Origin: an uncultured Myxococcales bacterium
GTDB lineage: Bacteria; Myxococcota_A; Polyangia; Polyangiales; Polyangiaceae
DNA: 64,000 nucleotides
Direction: 5' to 3'
Assembly: GCA_937949945.1 (NCBI GenBank)
Contig: CALFEQ010000180.1
Span: 62,001 to 126,000 of the forward strand
Shown here: positions 8,122-16,312 of the stretch, piece by piece
Layout: each line of letters starts with the position of its first letter
Position numbering within the stretch: position 1 is the stretch's first letter
Notes under the pieces: model-generated
Told to the model about the DNA's origin: nothing
Databases searched by the model: none
Seen by the model: the letters and a program-made list of their open reading frames with translations, nothing else
Position numbers and translations under genes: made by a program

Positions 8122-8168
8122 GATACATCGTCACGACATATCGATCCGATGCATCGTGGCGATATATC
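8122..8168. promoter_or_regulatory. Tandem dyad operator upstream of padR
   Basis: Two 21-bp partly palindromic sites, 8122-8142 and 8148-8168, each begin GAT and end ATATC. Comparing the first with the reverse complement of the second gives 16 of 21 matches, and the first matches its own reverse complement at 16 of 21. They are far more AT-rich than the surroundings, 26 bp apart start to start, and lie in the leader of the PadR gene. They are likely PadR dimer sites overlapping the promoter. Confidence 0.6.
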
Positions 8169-8259
8169 TTTTGCACGTTCCGAGGCGCCGTCAATGGGCG
8201 AGGCCTCGAAAAGGACGCTCGGCTCGGCGGTCGACGGCCGCCCGCGAACGGGGCAAAGC

Positions 8260-9294
8260 TCAGCGCTTCGTCGCGGGCACGCGCGGCTCGCGGTTCTGCC
8301 ACGCGATCATCCAGCCCGGGTACTCGGGCGGGAGCGCGCTGACCTCGTCGAGAAGCTTCACGTGCTCGTCGGAGAGCGTCACCTCGCTCGCGGCGAGGTT
8401 GTCCTCGAGCTGCTCGCGCGACTTGGCGCCGATGATGACGCTCGTGACGAACGGCTTGGTGAGCTGCCACGCGAGAGCGATGCGCGCGACGGAGAGCCCC
8501 GTCGCCTTCGACACGTCGCGGAGCGCGGCGAGCACGCGCCTCAGTCGCTCGCGATCGACGGGCGGGAAGTCGAACGTCGTCCTGCGCGCGCCCTCGGGCC
8601 CGGGCTTGTCCGGATCGAACTTGCCCGAGAGGAGACCGCCCGCGAGCGGGCTCCACGTGAGGATCGCGACGCGCTGGTCGGTCGCGAGCGGGACGATCTC
8701 GCGTTCGATGTCGCGTCCGACTAGCGAGTAATAGACCTGGGCGCTCTGGAAGCGCGCGAGGCCGTTCGCGTCCGCGAAGCCGATGGCCTTCATCGCGTGC
8801 CACGCCGCGAGGTTGCTGAAGCCGACGTAGCGGACCTTCCCCGCACGGACGACGTCGTCGAGCGCGCGCACGGTCTCCTCGATCGGCGTGGCCGGATCGA
8901 AGCCGTGGATCTGGTAGAGGTCGACGTGATCGAGGCCGAGCCGCCGGAGGCTGTTGTCGATGCTCGCGAGGATGTGCGCGCGCGAGAGGCCGACCTCGTT
9001 CGGGCCGGGGCCGGTCCGGCCGCGCACCTTCGTGGCGACGACGACCTGCTCGCGCGGCCTGCGGAGCGCACGGAGAGCGGCGCCGACGAGCTTCTCCGAC
9101 TCGCCCTCGGAGTAGACGTCGGCCGTGTCGATGAAGTTCACGCCGGCGTCGAGCGCGGTCCCGACGATGGCCTCCACCTCCTTCTCGCCGAGCTTGCCGA
9201 TGACCTCCCAGAAGCCCTTGCCTCCGAAGGTCATCGCGCCGAGGCACAGCTCCGAGACGTAGAGGCCCGTGTTGCCGAGGATGTTGAATCGCAT
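8260..9294 (-). CDS. Aldo/keto reductase
   Basis: A 344-residue NADPH-dependent aldo/keto reductase, predicted TIM barrel in the cytoplasm. The catalytic tetrad is visible: Asp and Tyr in FIDTADVYSEGESE, Lys in VVVATKVRGR and His in DLYQIHGFD. Near the end IALAWQLTKPFVTSVIIGAKS supplies the cofactor-phosphate-binding region. The sequence style (FGGKGFWEVIGKLGE) places it with the YajO/Tas-like group that reduces diverse aldehydes. The ATG at 9294 follows a GGAG at about 9305 and matches the family N-terminus MxFxxLGxTG. It follows an LLM-class monooxygenase gene on the same strand, and the two may be cotranscribed. Confidence 0.88.
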   Translation of the reverse strand: MRFNILGNTGLYVSELCLGAMTFGGKGFWEVIGKLGEKEVEAIVGTALDAGVNFIDTADVYSEGESEKLVGAALRALRRPREQVVVATKVRGRTGPGPNEVGLSRAHILASIDNSLRRLGLDHVDLYQIHGFDPATPIEETVRALDDVVRAGKVRYVGFSNLAAWHAMKAIGFADANGLARFQSAQVYYSLVGRDIEREIVPLATDQRVAILTWSPLAGGLLSGKFDPDKPGPEGARRTTFDFPPVDRERLRRVLAALRDVSKATGLSVARIALAWQLTKPFVTSVIIGAKSREQLEDNLAASEVTLSDEHVKLLDEVSALPPEYPGWMIAWQNREPRVPATKR

Positions 9295-9383
9295 GGCGTT
9301 GTCTCCGTTTCGAGGCGGCTCGTCGAGTCGCCGTTGCAATTGCCGTGAGCGGATCGGGGGCGACCTCGGGACGTCGCCGCCGC

Positions 9384-10415
9384 TCACCCCGCGGCGACGC
9401 CTTCACGGATGCGTTCGCTCCCGGCGAGGCCCCAAGTCCGCGCGACGAGCTCGTACGAAGCGATGCGCTCGGCGTGGACGGGAGCGACCGTCGAGATCAT
9501 GAGCTCGTCGGCGCCCGTCTCGGAGGCGACGCGCTCGAGGCCCGCCTTCACGCGCTCCGGCGCGCCGACGATGGAGCCCGCGAAGAACCGTTCGACGACG
9601 GCGAGCTCCTGCGGCGTGAACTTGTGCGCGCGAGCCTCCTCGATCGTCGGGAACACGCCGCGCGCTCCCGTCGCCAGCCGCGCAATGGCCACGCGCAGGG
9701 GCATCGCGAGCTCCTCGGCGCGCTCGTCCGTCTCCGCGCACACGACGTTGACCGCCATGACGAGGTAGGGACGCGGCACCGAAGGCGACGGCCTGAACCG
9801 CTCGCGATAGACCGCGACGGCCCGCTCCGCCTCGCCCATGCTGAAGTGGCCGGCGAACGCGAAGCCGAGACCGAGCTGCGCGGCGAGCGACGCACCCGCG
9901 CTCGTCGATCCGAGCATCCAGATCGGCGGGATCGGAGCGTCGCTCGGCATCGCCTCGACGTCGGCGAACGGGTGGCCCTCCGGGAAGCCTCGCCGCGCGA
10001 ACGCCATGAGCTCGGCGAGCAGCTCGTTGACGTCGCCGTCGGCCGACGTCCGGCGCAGCGCGGCGGACGTGATGGGGTCGGTCCCCGGCGCGCGGCCGAT
10101 GCCGAGATCGATGCGCCCTGGATGCAGCGCCTCGAGCGTGCGGAACACCTCGAGCACGTGCAGCGGCGTGTGGTTCGGCAGCATGATGCCGCCGGCGCCG
10201 ACGCGGATCCGCTTCGTGACGTGCGCGACGTGACCGATGAGCACCTCGGGCGCCGCGGTCGCGATGTTGGGCATGTTGTGATGCTCGGCGACCCAGTAGC
10301 GGGTATAGCCGAGCTCGTCGACGCGCTTCGCCAGCTCGATGGAGTCGTGGATCGCCGCCGTCGGCGACCTCCCCTGCGTCACGGGATAGAGGTCGAGGAC
10401 GGAGAGAGGGATCAT
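9384..10415 (-). CDS. LLM class flavin-dependent oxidoreductase
   Basis: A 343-residue bacterial-luciferase-like flavin monooxygenase of the YhbW/alkanal-monooxygenase-like group. It starts with the typical PLSVLDLYPVTQG and continues RYWVAEHHNMPNIATAAPEVLIGHVA, RIRVGAGGIMLPNHTPLHVLEVFRTLEALHPGRIDLGIGRAPGTD. The C-terminal GADELMIST motif is also present. Its substrate cannot be predicted. The length is normal for the group. It lies upstream of the aldo/keto reductase on the same strand with about 90 nt between start and stop, so a two-gene unit is plausible. Confidence 0.9.
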   Translation of the reverse strand: MIPLSVLDLYPVTQGRSPTAAIHDSIELAKRVDELGYTRYWVAEHHNMPNIATAAPEVLIGHVAHVTKRIRVGAGGIMLPNHTPLHVLEVFRTLEALHPGRIDLGIGRAPGTDPITSAALRRTSADGDVNELLAELMAFARRGFPEGHPFADVEAMPSDAPIPPIWMLGSTSAGASLAAQLGLGFAFAGHFSMGEAERAVAVYRERFRPSPSVPRPYLVMAVNVVCAETDERAEELAMPLRVAIARLATGARGVFPTIEEARAHKFTPQELAVVERFFAGSIVGAPERVKAGLERVASETGADELMISTVAPVHAERIASYELVARTWGLAGSERIREGVAAG

Positions 10416-10451
10416 GCGTCTCTACTGGAGTCCGGAGCCTTCCGCCTCCTG

Positions 10452-11162
10452 TCAACCGGCCTCGTCCAGCTTGGCCACGATCTCGGCCTCGAAGGACTCC
10501 GGGGTCTGCACCGGCTCGAATCGCTTCACGACGTTTCCGCGGCGGTCGACGAGGAACTTGGTGAAGTTCCACTTCACGGCGTCGGTGCCGAGGAGCTCCG
10601 GATACGTCTTCTCGAGGTGGGAGTAGAGCATCTCGGCGCCGGGCAGGTCCTTGCTGAACGACCCGGGCTGCTGGGCACGGAGGAAGCGATAGAGCGGGTG
10701 CGCGTTCTCGCCGTTGACCTCGATCTTCGAGAAGAGCGGGAACGTGACCGAGTACTTCGTCGCGCAGAACGTCTTGATCTCCTCCTCGGTGCCCGGCTCC
10801 TGGTGCCCGAACTGGTCGCACGGGAAGCCGAGGATGACGAGGCCTCGCTCGGCGTGCTTGCGATAGAGCGCCTCGAGCGCCTCGTACTGCGGCGTGAGCC
10901 CGCACTTGCTCGCGACGTTCACGATGAGGAGGACCTTCCCTCGATACTTGTCGAGGCGGATGGTCTCGCCGTCGATGGTCTTCGCCTCGAAGTCGTAGAC
11001 GGTCATGACGTCCTTCTCCTTGGGCTTGGGGGCCTCTTGCTCGGGCGCGGCTGCCTTCGGCTCCACCGGACCGCTCTCGGCCGGCGACCTGGCACAGGCG
11101 AACGCCAGCGCGGCCACGGCGGTCGCGATCGCGATCGATACCCGAGCAGGACGCCTGGCCAT
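10452..11162 (-). CDS. Lipoprotein glutathione peroxidase
   Basis: A 236-residue glutathione/thioredoxin peroxidase preceded by a lipoprotein signal (IATAVAALAFAC, predicted lipid Cys23) and a Lys/Pro/Glu linker. The peroxidase domain has the catalytic Cys (NVASKCGLT, about residue 87), the Gln in ILGFPCDQFGHQEPG and the Trp in VKWNFTKF. Cys replaces selenocysteine. Export as a lipoprotein is uncommon for this family, which is usually cytoplasmic or periplasmic, and suggests detoxification of lipid peroxides at the envelope. The ATG at 11162 is the only start that gives a signal peptide. Confidence 0.88.
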   Translation of the reverse strand: MARRPARVSIAIATAVAALAFACARSPAESGPVEPKAAAPEQEAPKPKEKDVMTVYDFEAKTIDGETIRLDKYRGKVLLIVNVASKCGLTPQYEALEALYRKHAERGLVILGFPCDQFGHQEPGTEEEIKTFCATKYSVTFPLFSKIEVNGENAHPLYRFLRAQQPGSFSKDLPGAEMLYSHLEKTYPELLGTDAVKWNFTKFLVDRRGNVVKRFEPVQTPESFEAEIVAKLDEAG

Positions 11163-11362
11163 GGCAGCTCTTCGATGCTCGACGCAGGTGGCGCGTTTCG
11201 TCACGCGGTGAGGATACTCGAACCCTGAGCCGTGACGACGGCTCGTGACGTCCACTCGCGCCGTCGCGACCAGCCCGCCTGTCGCCCGCGGAGACGAGCG
11301 CGACCGAACACGAGCCCCGACGGGTACGTGCGTTGCCTCGTGCCTACCCGAAAGAGGCCTCG

Positions 11363-12082
11363 ATGGATACGACACTCAACTGGCTGACCTCGGCGATTCA
11401 ATCGTTCGTGGGGTTCATTCCGAACCTCGTCGCTGGCATCGTCATCCTCTTGGTGGGATGGCTGCTCGCCTACGTCTTCGCGCGCGTGACGCGAGCGCTC
11501 GCACGTCGCCTCGGATTCGACAGGATGATGGCGAAGCTCGGCGCGTCTTCCGCCGGCGAGCCGTACGCCGCCTCGCGCTGGCTGGGCTCGCTCGTCTACC
11601 TGGTGGTGATGCTCGTGGCGGTCATGCAGGCAGCCCGTGCATGGCGGCTCGGGTTCCTCGCAAACGGGCTGGCCGCGGTCCTCGCGTACGTGCCTCACGT
11701 GCTCGCCGCCGCGATCGTCTTCGGCGTCGCTCTCTACCTCGGCAACTGGGTCCGAGCGCGCTTCTACGCTCGACCTACGACCGAGACCGTCGAGGGCGAG
11801 ACCGCGCCTCCGCCTCGCATCCTGCCCGAGCTCGTGCGCGCCGTGATCATCGCCATCGGTGCGTTCATGGCGCTCCGCGAGCTGCAGATCGCGCCGGAGA
11901 TCGTCAACGCCGCCTTCATCCTGACGCTCGGCGCCATCGCCGTCGCGGGCGCGCTGGCGTTCGGGCTCGGAGGACGAGAGGTCGCCGGTCGCGTCGCGCA
12001 GTCGTGGTGGGAGCGGCGAAGCGTCCTCGGCCCCACGACGACGCCGGAAGGTCCGGCGCGCCACGCGAAGGTCCCCGTCTGA
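11363..12082 (+). CDS. Membrane protein with conserved TM helices (MscS/CmpX-like)
   Basis: A 239-residue integral membrane protein. The N-terminus NWLTSAIQSFVGFIPNLVAGIVILLVGWLLAY followed by RRLGFDRMM is the conserved helix repeat found in small MscS-related and CmpX proteins. Further helices occur at about residues 75-95, 105-130, 155-175 and 185-210, ending ALAFGLGGREVAGR, a sequence also found before the beta domain of MscS channels. The soluble MscS beta domain itself is absent, so channel activity is uncertain. The ATG at 11363 has AAAGAGG at 11351-11357. Confidence 0.78.
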   Translation: MDTTLNWLTSAIQSFVGFIPNLVAGIVILLVGWLLAYVFARVTRALARRLGFDRMMAKLGASSAGEPYAASRWLGSLVYLVVMLVAVMQAARAWRLGFLANGLAAVLAYVPHVLAAAIVFGVALYLGNWVRARFYARPTTETVEGETAPPPRILPELVRAVIIAIGAFMALRELQIAPEIVNAAFILTLGAIAVAGALAFGLGGREVAGRVAQSWWERRSVLGPTTTPEGPARHAKVPV

Positions 12083-12117
12083 CGACCGAGAGAGCCGCGC
12101 TCGCGGGCACGTAGCGC

Positions 12118-12155
12118 CGTCGTTCGACGACGCCGACGTACCCGCGCCGGCGCGG
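12118..12155. terminator. Possible bidirectional terminator hairpins
   Basis: Two perfect inverted repeats, CGTCGT-TCG-ACGACG (12118-12132) and CCGCGCCGGCGCGG (12142-12155), lie between convergent genes ending at 12082 and 12203. No U-tract follows, so this is position-based inference. Confidence 0.35.
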
Positions 12156-12202
12156 CTCCTCACTGCCGGCGGCATCGTACGGACGTGACGAGCGCCCGCT
12201 CG

Positions 12203-12622
12203 TCACTTCCCACAGCAGACGGCGACGCAGTCGTTGCCGTTGCAGGACCGCAGCGGTCCGCCGTTGGCGCTGCAGGTGCAGCCGCCGTTCTCGCACCGGA
12301 TCGTCAGGTTGCTGCAGTTCTTCGCGTCGACGTCGCCGAGGCGGATCGACCCGCCGTTGGCCGAGCTGCTCTCGCGGCCACCGTTGCCGGCGTTGCCGCC
12401 GTTGCTCCGATTGCCGCTCCCGCCTTTGGCGTCGGCGCGCGCCGTCCCCGACTTGGCCTTCACGCACGCCTGGAAAGCGTCGGGGTCTTCGATCGGGCTC
12501 GGGCAACCCGCGGCCGCCGAGGTGGTCGCGCGCTCCTCTTCCTCGTCGGGCTCTTCGCCGGCGACGCAAGCGACGAGGGCGACGACGGGGACCCAAAGAC
12601 CGAACAGACGAACGATGCTCAT
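12203..12622 (-). CDS. Cys-rich lipoprotein
   Basis: A 139-residue secreted lipoprotein: signal with LVAC lipobox (VPVVALVAC), an acidic Glu-rich start, a PSPIEDPDAFQACVKAKSG segment, then a Gly/Asn/Ser linker with repeated NGG. The last 38 residues hold eight cysteines, including a terminal Cys-Cys, a knot-like disulfide-rich minidomain that matches no family I recognise. The ATG at 12622 gives a correct signal peptide. It stands alone, convergent with the MscS-like gene and upstream of no obvious partner. Confidence 0.72.
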   Translation of the reverse strand: MSIVRLFGLWVPVVALVACVAGEEPDEEEERATTSAAAGCPSPIEDPDAFQACVKAKSGTARADAKGGSGNRSNGGNAGNGGRESSSANGGSIRLGDVDAKNCSNLTIRCENGGCTCSANGGPLRSCNGNDCVAVCCGK

Positions 12623-12783
12623 GATGACCTCCTCGCTCCCGCCGGAAGAGGTCGCAAGACGAATGCCGGAGCTCGCGTCCTCGCACGCGCCAGGAAATGC
12701 GCGGTTTTCTCGATCGAGGCCTCGGGCGCGAGCTCTCCGGTCCGAACAAAGTGCCCTGATGGCGGCCCGCCGCCACCCCGCCG

Positions 12784-13674
12784 CTACGACTCTCCGAAGC
12801 GCGAGACCAGGTGCGCGATCTCGAACGCGGCGTCCTTCGAACCGTGCTCCTGCGCGAGGCGATCCAGCCGCTCGGCCACCGCCGCCGCGTTCGGGGGGCG
12901 GCCGGGCGGGAACTTGGCGAGCAACGAGAGGACGAGCGCGTCGGCCCCCGGCGAGACGCCTTGCGCATGGGCGCTCGGCGGAGCGGCGGAGTCCTCGCGG
13001 ACGGCCTGCGCCGTGGCGCCGAGCGTGTCGCGCTCCCAGAGCGAGCGGCCCGTCAGCATCTCCCACGTGACGACCCCGAGCGCGAAGAGGTCGGCGCGCG
13101 CATCGACGCGGAGCCCCTCGATCTGCTCGGGCGCCATGTAGGCCGGCTTCCCGACGAGGAGGCCCGACCGCGTCGCGATCGCGTACGTCTTCGAGACGCC
13201 GAAGTCGAGGAGCTTCACCTCCCCCGCCTTGGTGAGAAAGACGTTGTGGGGCGAGACGTCGCGATGGACGAGGCCGAGCGGCCTGCCTTCGTCGTCTCGG
13301 AGGGCGTGCGCGTGCGCGAGAGCCCGCGCGATGCGGGCCGCGATCGCGAGCGCCTGGGCAGGGTGCATCTGCGCGCGACGTGCGAGGAGCTTCCGGGAGA
13401 GGCGGTACAGGTCCATGCCGTCGAGCCACTCCATCACGAGGTACGGACGCTCCTCGTGCCAGCCGGCCTCGAAGACCTGCACGATGTTCGGATGCCGTAG
13501 CCGGATGGCGACCGAGGACTCGTGCGCGAACGCAGCGACGAGCTCGGGCGAGCTCGTGGAATCGGGGAGGATCTTCTTGATGACGACCGGACGACCGTCG
13601 GGCTCGCGTCCGAGGAGCACCTCGGACATCGCGCTCCGTGCGATGCGCCGCTCGATCGACCAACGGAAGGACAT
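12784..13674 (-). CDS. Hanks-type Ser/Thr protein kinase (soluble)
   Basis: A 296-residue eukaryotic-like kinase that is essentially only the catalytic domain. ATP-lysine K33 is in VVIKKIL, the catalytic loop is HRDVSPHN (Asp139), the DFG is at 157-159, and APEQ closes the activation segment. The HRDVSPxN form is typical of myxobacterial kinases. The glycine-rich loop is atypical (RRIARSAMSEV). There is no transmembrane helix or sensor domain, so it is cytoplasmic. The ATG at 13674 is 11 nt after a TAAGCT element. It is divergent from the TPR membrane protein at 13747, and a second kinase lies just beyond, so the three may form one signalling unit. Confidence 0.88.
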   Translation of the reverse strand: MSFRWSIERRIARSAMSEVLLGREPDGRPVVIKKILPDSTSSPELVAAFAHESSVAIRLRHPNIVQVFEAGWHEERPYLVMEWLDGMDLYRLSRKLLARRAQMHPAQALAIAARIARALAHAHALRDDEGRPLGLVHRDVSPHNVFLTKAGEVKLLDFGVSKTYAIATRSGLLVGKPAYMAPEQIEGLRVDARADLFALGVVTWEMLTGRSLWERDTLGATAQAVREDSAAPPSAHAQGVSPGADALVLSLLAKFPPGRPPNAAAVAERLDRLAQEHGSKDAAFEIAHLVSRFGES

Positions 13675-13746
13675 CCGCGGCCCCGAGCTTAGCAGCGGCG
13701 ATGGAAACGACCGCACCTCTCGTGCGACGATGGAAAGGAAGCGCCC

Positions 13747-14637
13747 GTGCCGACGATGAAGCTCGAAGTTCCTCGCCGCCTCGTGGTCGGCGCGATCGCC
13801 GCGCTCCTCCTCTCGAGCGCGCAGCAAGCGGCGGCGGACCCTCGGTCGGCGCGCGAGCACCTCGAGACGGGCCTCGCCCTCGCGGAGAAGGGCGAGTGGG
13901 AGCGAGCGCTCGCGCACTTCGAAGAGGCGCATCACCTCGATCCCCAGCCGACCACGCTCTTCGACGTGGCGCAGGCTCGGATGAAGACGGGCCGCTACCG
14001 CGCCGCGATCGAGGCGTACCAGGCGCTTCTCGCCGCGAAGAGCTCGCTCTCCGAGTATCAGGTGAACGTCGCGCGACGACAGCTCGCGACCGCCCGACAG
14101 AAGGTCGCGCGGCTCACCGTCGACAGGAGCGCGCTCGCGGAGTCGGACGAGGTCACCGTCGACGGTCAGCCCGTCTCGCGGTGGCCGGTGCTCCTCGATC
14201 CGGGCGTCCACGTCGCGCGTGCACGGCGCGACGGGAAGGTCGTCGCCGAGCGGAGCGTCGAGCTCGCCGAAGGCGCGAACGAGACCATCGAGCTTCGACC
14301 TTCGCCGACGCCCGCTCCGGCCACCGCTCCGCGGCCCGCCCAAGCGGCGCCGCCGCAGGCGACGAGCGCGAGCTGGCCGCCGTGGGTCGTGCTCGGCGCG
14401 AGCGCGGCGGTGCTGGGCGTCGGAGCGTTCTTCGGGGTGCGAGGGTACGGTGCGTGGTCCGATCTGCACGACGGCTGCGGACGGACGAAGACGTGCGCCC
14501 AGGACGACGTGGACGCTGCACGACGCGACGTCATCATCGGCGACGTCGGGATCGGCCTCGGTGTCGTCGGGATCGCGGCCGGCGTGTACCTCCTCGTGAG
14601 CGGCTCGAAGGACACGCGCCAGGTGGGAACGTTCTGA
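13747..14637 (+). CDS. TPR membrane protein with C-terminal two-helix module
   Basis: A 296-residue exported protein. A signal peptide (about residues 10-31, ending AADPRS) is followed by TPR helices (about 32-125), a PEGA-like beta segment (VTVDGQPVSRWPVLLDPGVHVARARRDG), a Pro/Ala linker, and two C-terminal membrane helices (about 210-232 and 260-285). These flank a loop containing CGRTKTC and a helical ARRDV segment. Such proteins are abundant in myxobacteria, have no known reaction, and are often adjacent to kinases. The GTG at 13747 follows AAAGGAAG; an in-frame ATG at 13756 is the alternative. The same C-terminal module recurs at 29098-30012. Confidence 0.78.
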   Translation: MPTMKLEVPRRLVVGAIAALLLSSAQQAAADPRSAREHLETGLALAEKGEWERALAHFEEAHHLDPQPTTLFDVAQARMKTGRYRAAIEAYQALLAAKSSLSEYQVNVARRQLATARQKVARLTVDRSALAESDEVTVDGQPVSRWPVLLDPGVHVARARRDGKVVAERSVELAEGANETIELRPSPTPAPATAPRPAQAAPPQATSASWPPWVVLGASAAVLGVGAFFGVRGYGAWSDLHDGCGRTKTCAQDDVDAARRDVIIGDVGIGLGVVGIAAGVYLLVSGSKDTRQVGTF

Positions 14638-14643
14638 CCCGGC

Positions 14644-14649
14644 TATACT
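14644..14649 (+). promoter_or_regulatory. Putative -10 element, leaderless kinase mRNA
   Basis: TATACT ends 6 nt before the GTG at 14656, just after the stop of the preceding gene. No Shine-Dalgarno is present, so the kinase mRNA may begin at or next to its start codon. Confidence 0.45.
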
Positions 14650-14655
14650 CTCGAC

Positions 14656-16275
14656 GTGACACTCGGCGCCGGCGATCTCCTCGACAGCTATCGGATCGTC
14701 GCGCCGCTCAAGACCGGCGGCATGGCGCGCCTCTACCTGGCGCGTCGCGAAGGGGCGGCGGGGTTCGCGAAGCCCGTCGCGATCAAGGTCATCCACCCAC
14801 ACCTCGCGAGCGAGAAGGACTTCGTCGATCGGTTCATCACCGAGGCGCGCCTGAGCGCTTCCATCGTCGATCCCCACGTCGTCCACGTGGAGGGCCTCGG
14901 CGAGGCGCACGGGACGCTCTACATCGCGATGGAGTACGTGCACGGCCTCTCGCTCGCCGAGATCGACCGCGAGCTGACGTACGCGAACCGCCGGCTGTCG
15001 ACGGCCGCGTCGGCGTACATCGCGTCGCGCGTGGCGATGGGGCTCCACGCGGCGCACGAGACGGTCGACGCGCGCGGGACTCCGCTCGGGATCATCCACC
15101 GCGACGTCTCTCCCCAGAACGTGATCGTCGCGTTCAGCGGCCACGTCAAAGTGATCGATTTCGGGATCGCCAAGGCGTCGGTCGTGCGGACCGTGACGGG
15201 AGACAGCTCCCTCTACGGCAAGCTCGCGTACATGGCACCCGAGCACGCGCGCGGAGAGGAGATCGATCGCCGCGCGGACATCTTCGCGCTCGGCATCGTT
15301 CTCTGGGAGATGCTCACCCGCAAGCGCCTGTTCGCTGCGGACAACGACATCGCGCTCTTGAACCTGATCGCGACGAAGACGATCGAGTCGCCGCGCGTGC
15401 ACGTGCCGGAGATCCCGGAAGCGCTCGAGGCCGTGGTGATGAAGGCGCTCGCGCGCGACCGCGATCGACGCTGGTCGACGGCCGGCGAGTTCGCGCGCGC
15501 GATCGCCGACGCGGTCCCGGAGATCCGGAGCATGGAGCCGGGCGACCTCGGCGCGCTCCTCCGCGCGATCGCGCCCGCACAGCTCACGAAGAAGAACGCA
15601 CTGCTCGCCAAGGTCGTCGGGGCGGACCCGAGCGCGCCGGAGCCCGTGACCGCGGGCCACGATCCCGAGATGACGACGCGCGTGCGCCTGCGTCCCGACG
15701 AGGCGCTGGCGCAGCTCACGCTGCCCGTTCCCTTCGGCGGCGAAGAAGACACGAAGCGCGACGCGCCTCCGAGCTTCGACCACGACACGGAGCGGAACGC
15801 GGCCACGAGCGCCGGAACGGATCCAGCAGAGGCGTCGCGCACGCCGGCCTCGCGCACGCGGTCGCGTCGTTGGCTCGTGTTTGCGCTCGGCGCGCTGCTT
15901 CCAGCCGTCGCGTACGGGGTTTGGGCAGCGGCGAGCGATCGAGCCGCGGAAGAGCCCGCGCCGGAGATCGCGTCGCGATCGGCGACGACGCCGGATGCGT
16001 CCGAACGAAGCTCGGAGGACGAAGGGCCGGCGGCGGCGATGTCGGCCGAGGCGCCCTCGTCCGCCCCGCCGTCGTCACCCGAGCCGGCCACGTCGGTCGC
16101 GACGACCGAAGAGCCGACGACGAAGGCGCCCGCGCCCGTACGCAAGGAGACGCGACCGACGACGCGACCGAAGCGGTCCAGCCGCGATCGCGTCGTGCCG
16201 CAGAACGAGTCCACGACGAGCGCGAACCGGCCGGAGCACTGCAGGGTGATCGACGGCGTCGAGCTGTGTCGGTGA
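14656..16275 (+). CDS. Membrane-anchored Ser/Thr protein kinase
   Basis: A 539-residue kinase. The N-terminal catalytic domain (about residues 12-275) has GGMARLYLA, K44 in VAIKVI, HRDVSPQN (Asp150), DFG (168-170), APEH and DIFALGIVLWEM. A Pro/Ala/Asp linker follows. One membrane helix (WLVFALGALLPAVAYGVWAA, about 395-415) leads to a Ser/Thr/Glu-rich outer region ending in HCRVIDGVELCR, where two cysteines could form a small disulfide loop. The architecture is that of a myxobacterial receptor kinase whose external part is low-complexity. The GTG at 14656 is only 18 nt after the previous stop, but it has its own -10-like element. The substrate is unknown. Confidence 0.9.
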   Translation: MTLGAGDLLDSYRIVAPLKTGGMARLYLARREGAAGFAKPVAIKVIHPHLASEKDFVDRFITEARLSASIVDPHVVHVEGLGEAHGTLYIAMEYVHGLSLAEIDRELTYANRRLSTAASAYIASRVAMGLHAAHETVDARGTPLGIIHRDVSPQNVIVAFSGHVKVIDFGIAKASVVRTVTGDSSLYGKLAYMAPEHARGEEIDRRADIFALGIVLWEMLTRKRLFAADNDIALLNLIATKTIESPRVHVPEIPEALEAVVMKALARDRDRRWSTAGEFARAIADAVPEIRSMEPGDLGALLRAIAPAQLTKKNALLAKVVGADPSAPEPVTAGHDPEMTTRVRLRPDEALAQLTLPVPFGGEEDTKRDAPPSFDHDTERNAATSAGTDPAEASRTPASRTRSRRWLVFALGALLPAVAYGVWAAASDRAAEEPAPEIASRSATTPDASERSSEDEGPAAAMSAEAPSSAPPSSPEPATSVATTEEPTTKAPAPVRKETRPTTRPKRSSRDRVVPQNESTTSANRPEHCRVIDGVELCR

Positions 16276-16312
16276 GCCGACGACGTAGAGGCGCGTGCTA
16301 GAGTTCGAGGGC

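Noticed and set aside
9345..11228. A 627-codon plus-strand frame
   Set aside because: It is antisense to the monooxygenase and glutathione peroxidase genes, with shadow-type composition.
12784..15783. A 999-codon minus-strand frame across the TPR and kinase genes
   Set aside because: The kinase begins at 13674. The upstream 700 codons are antisense to two well-supported plus-strand genes and show no domain.
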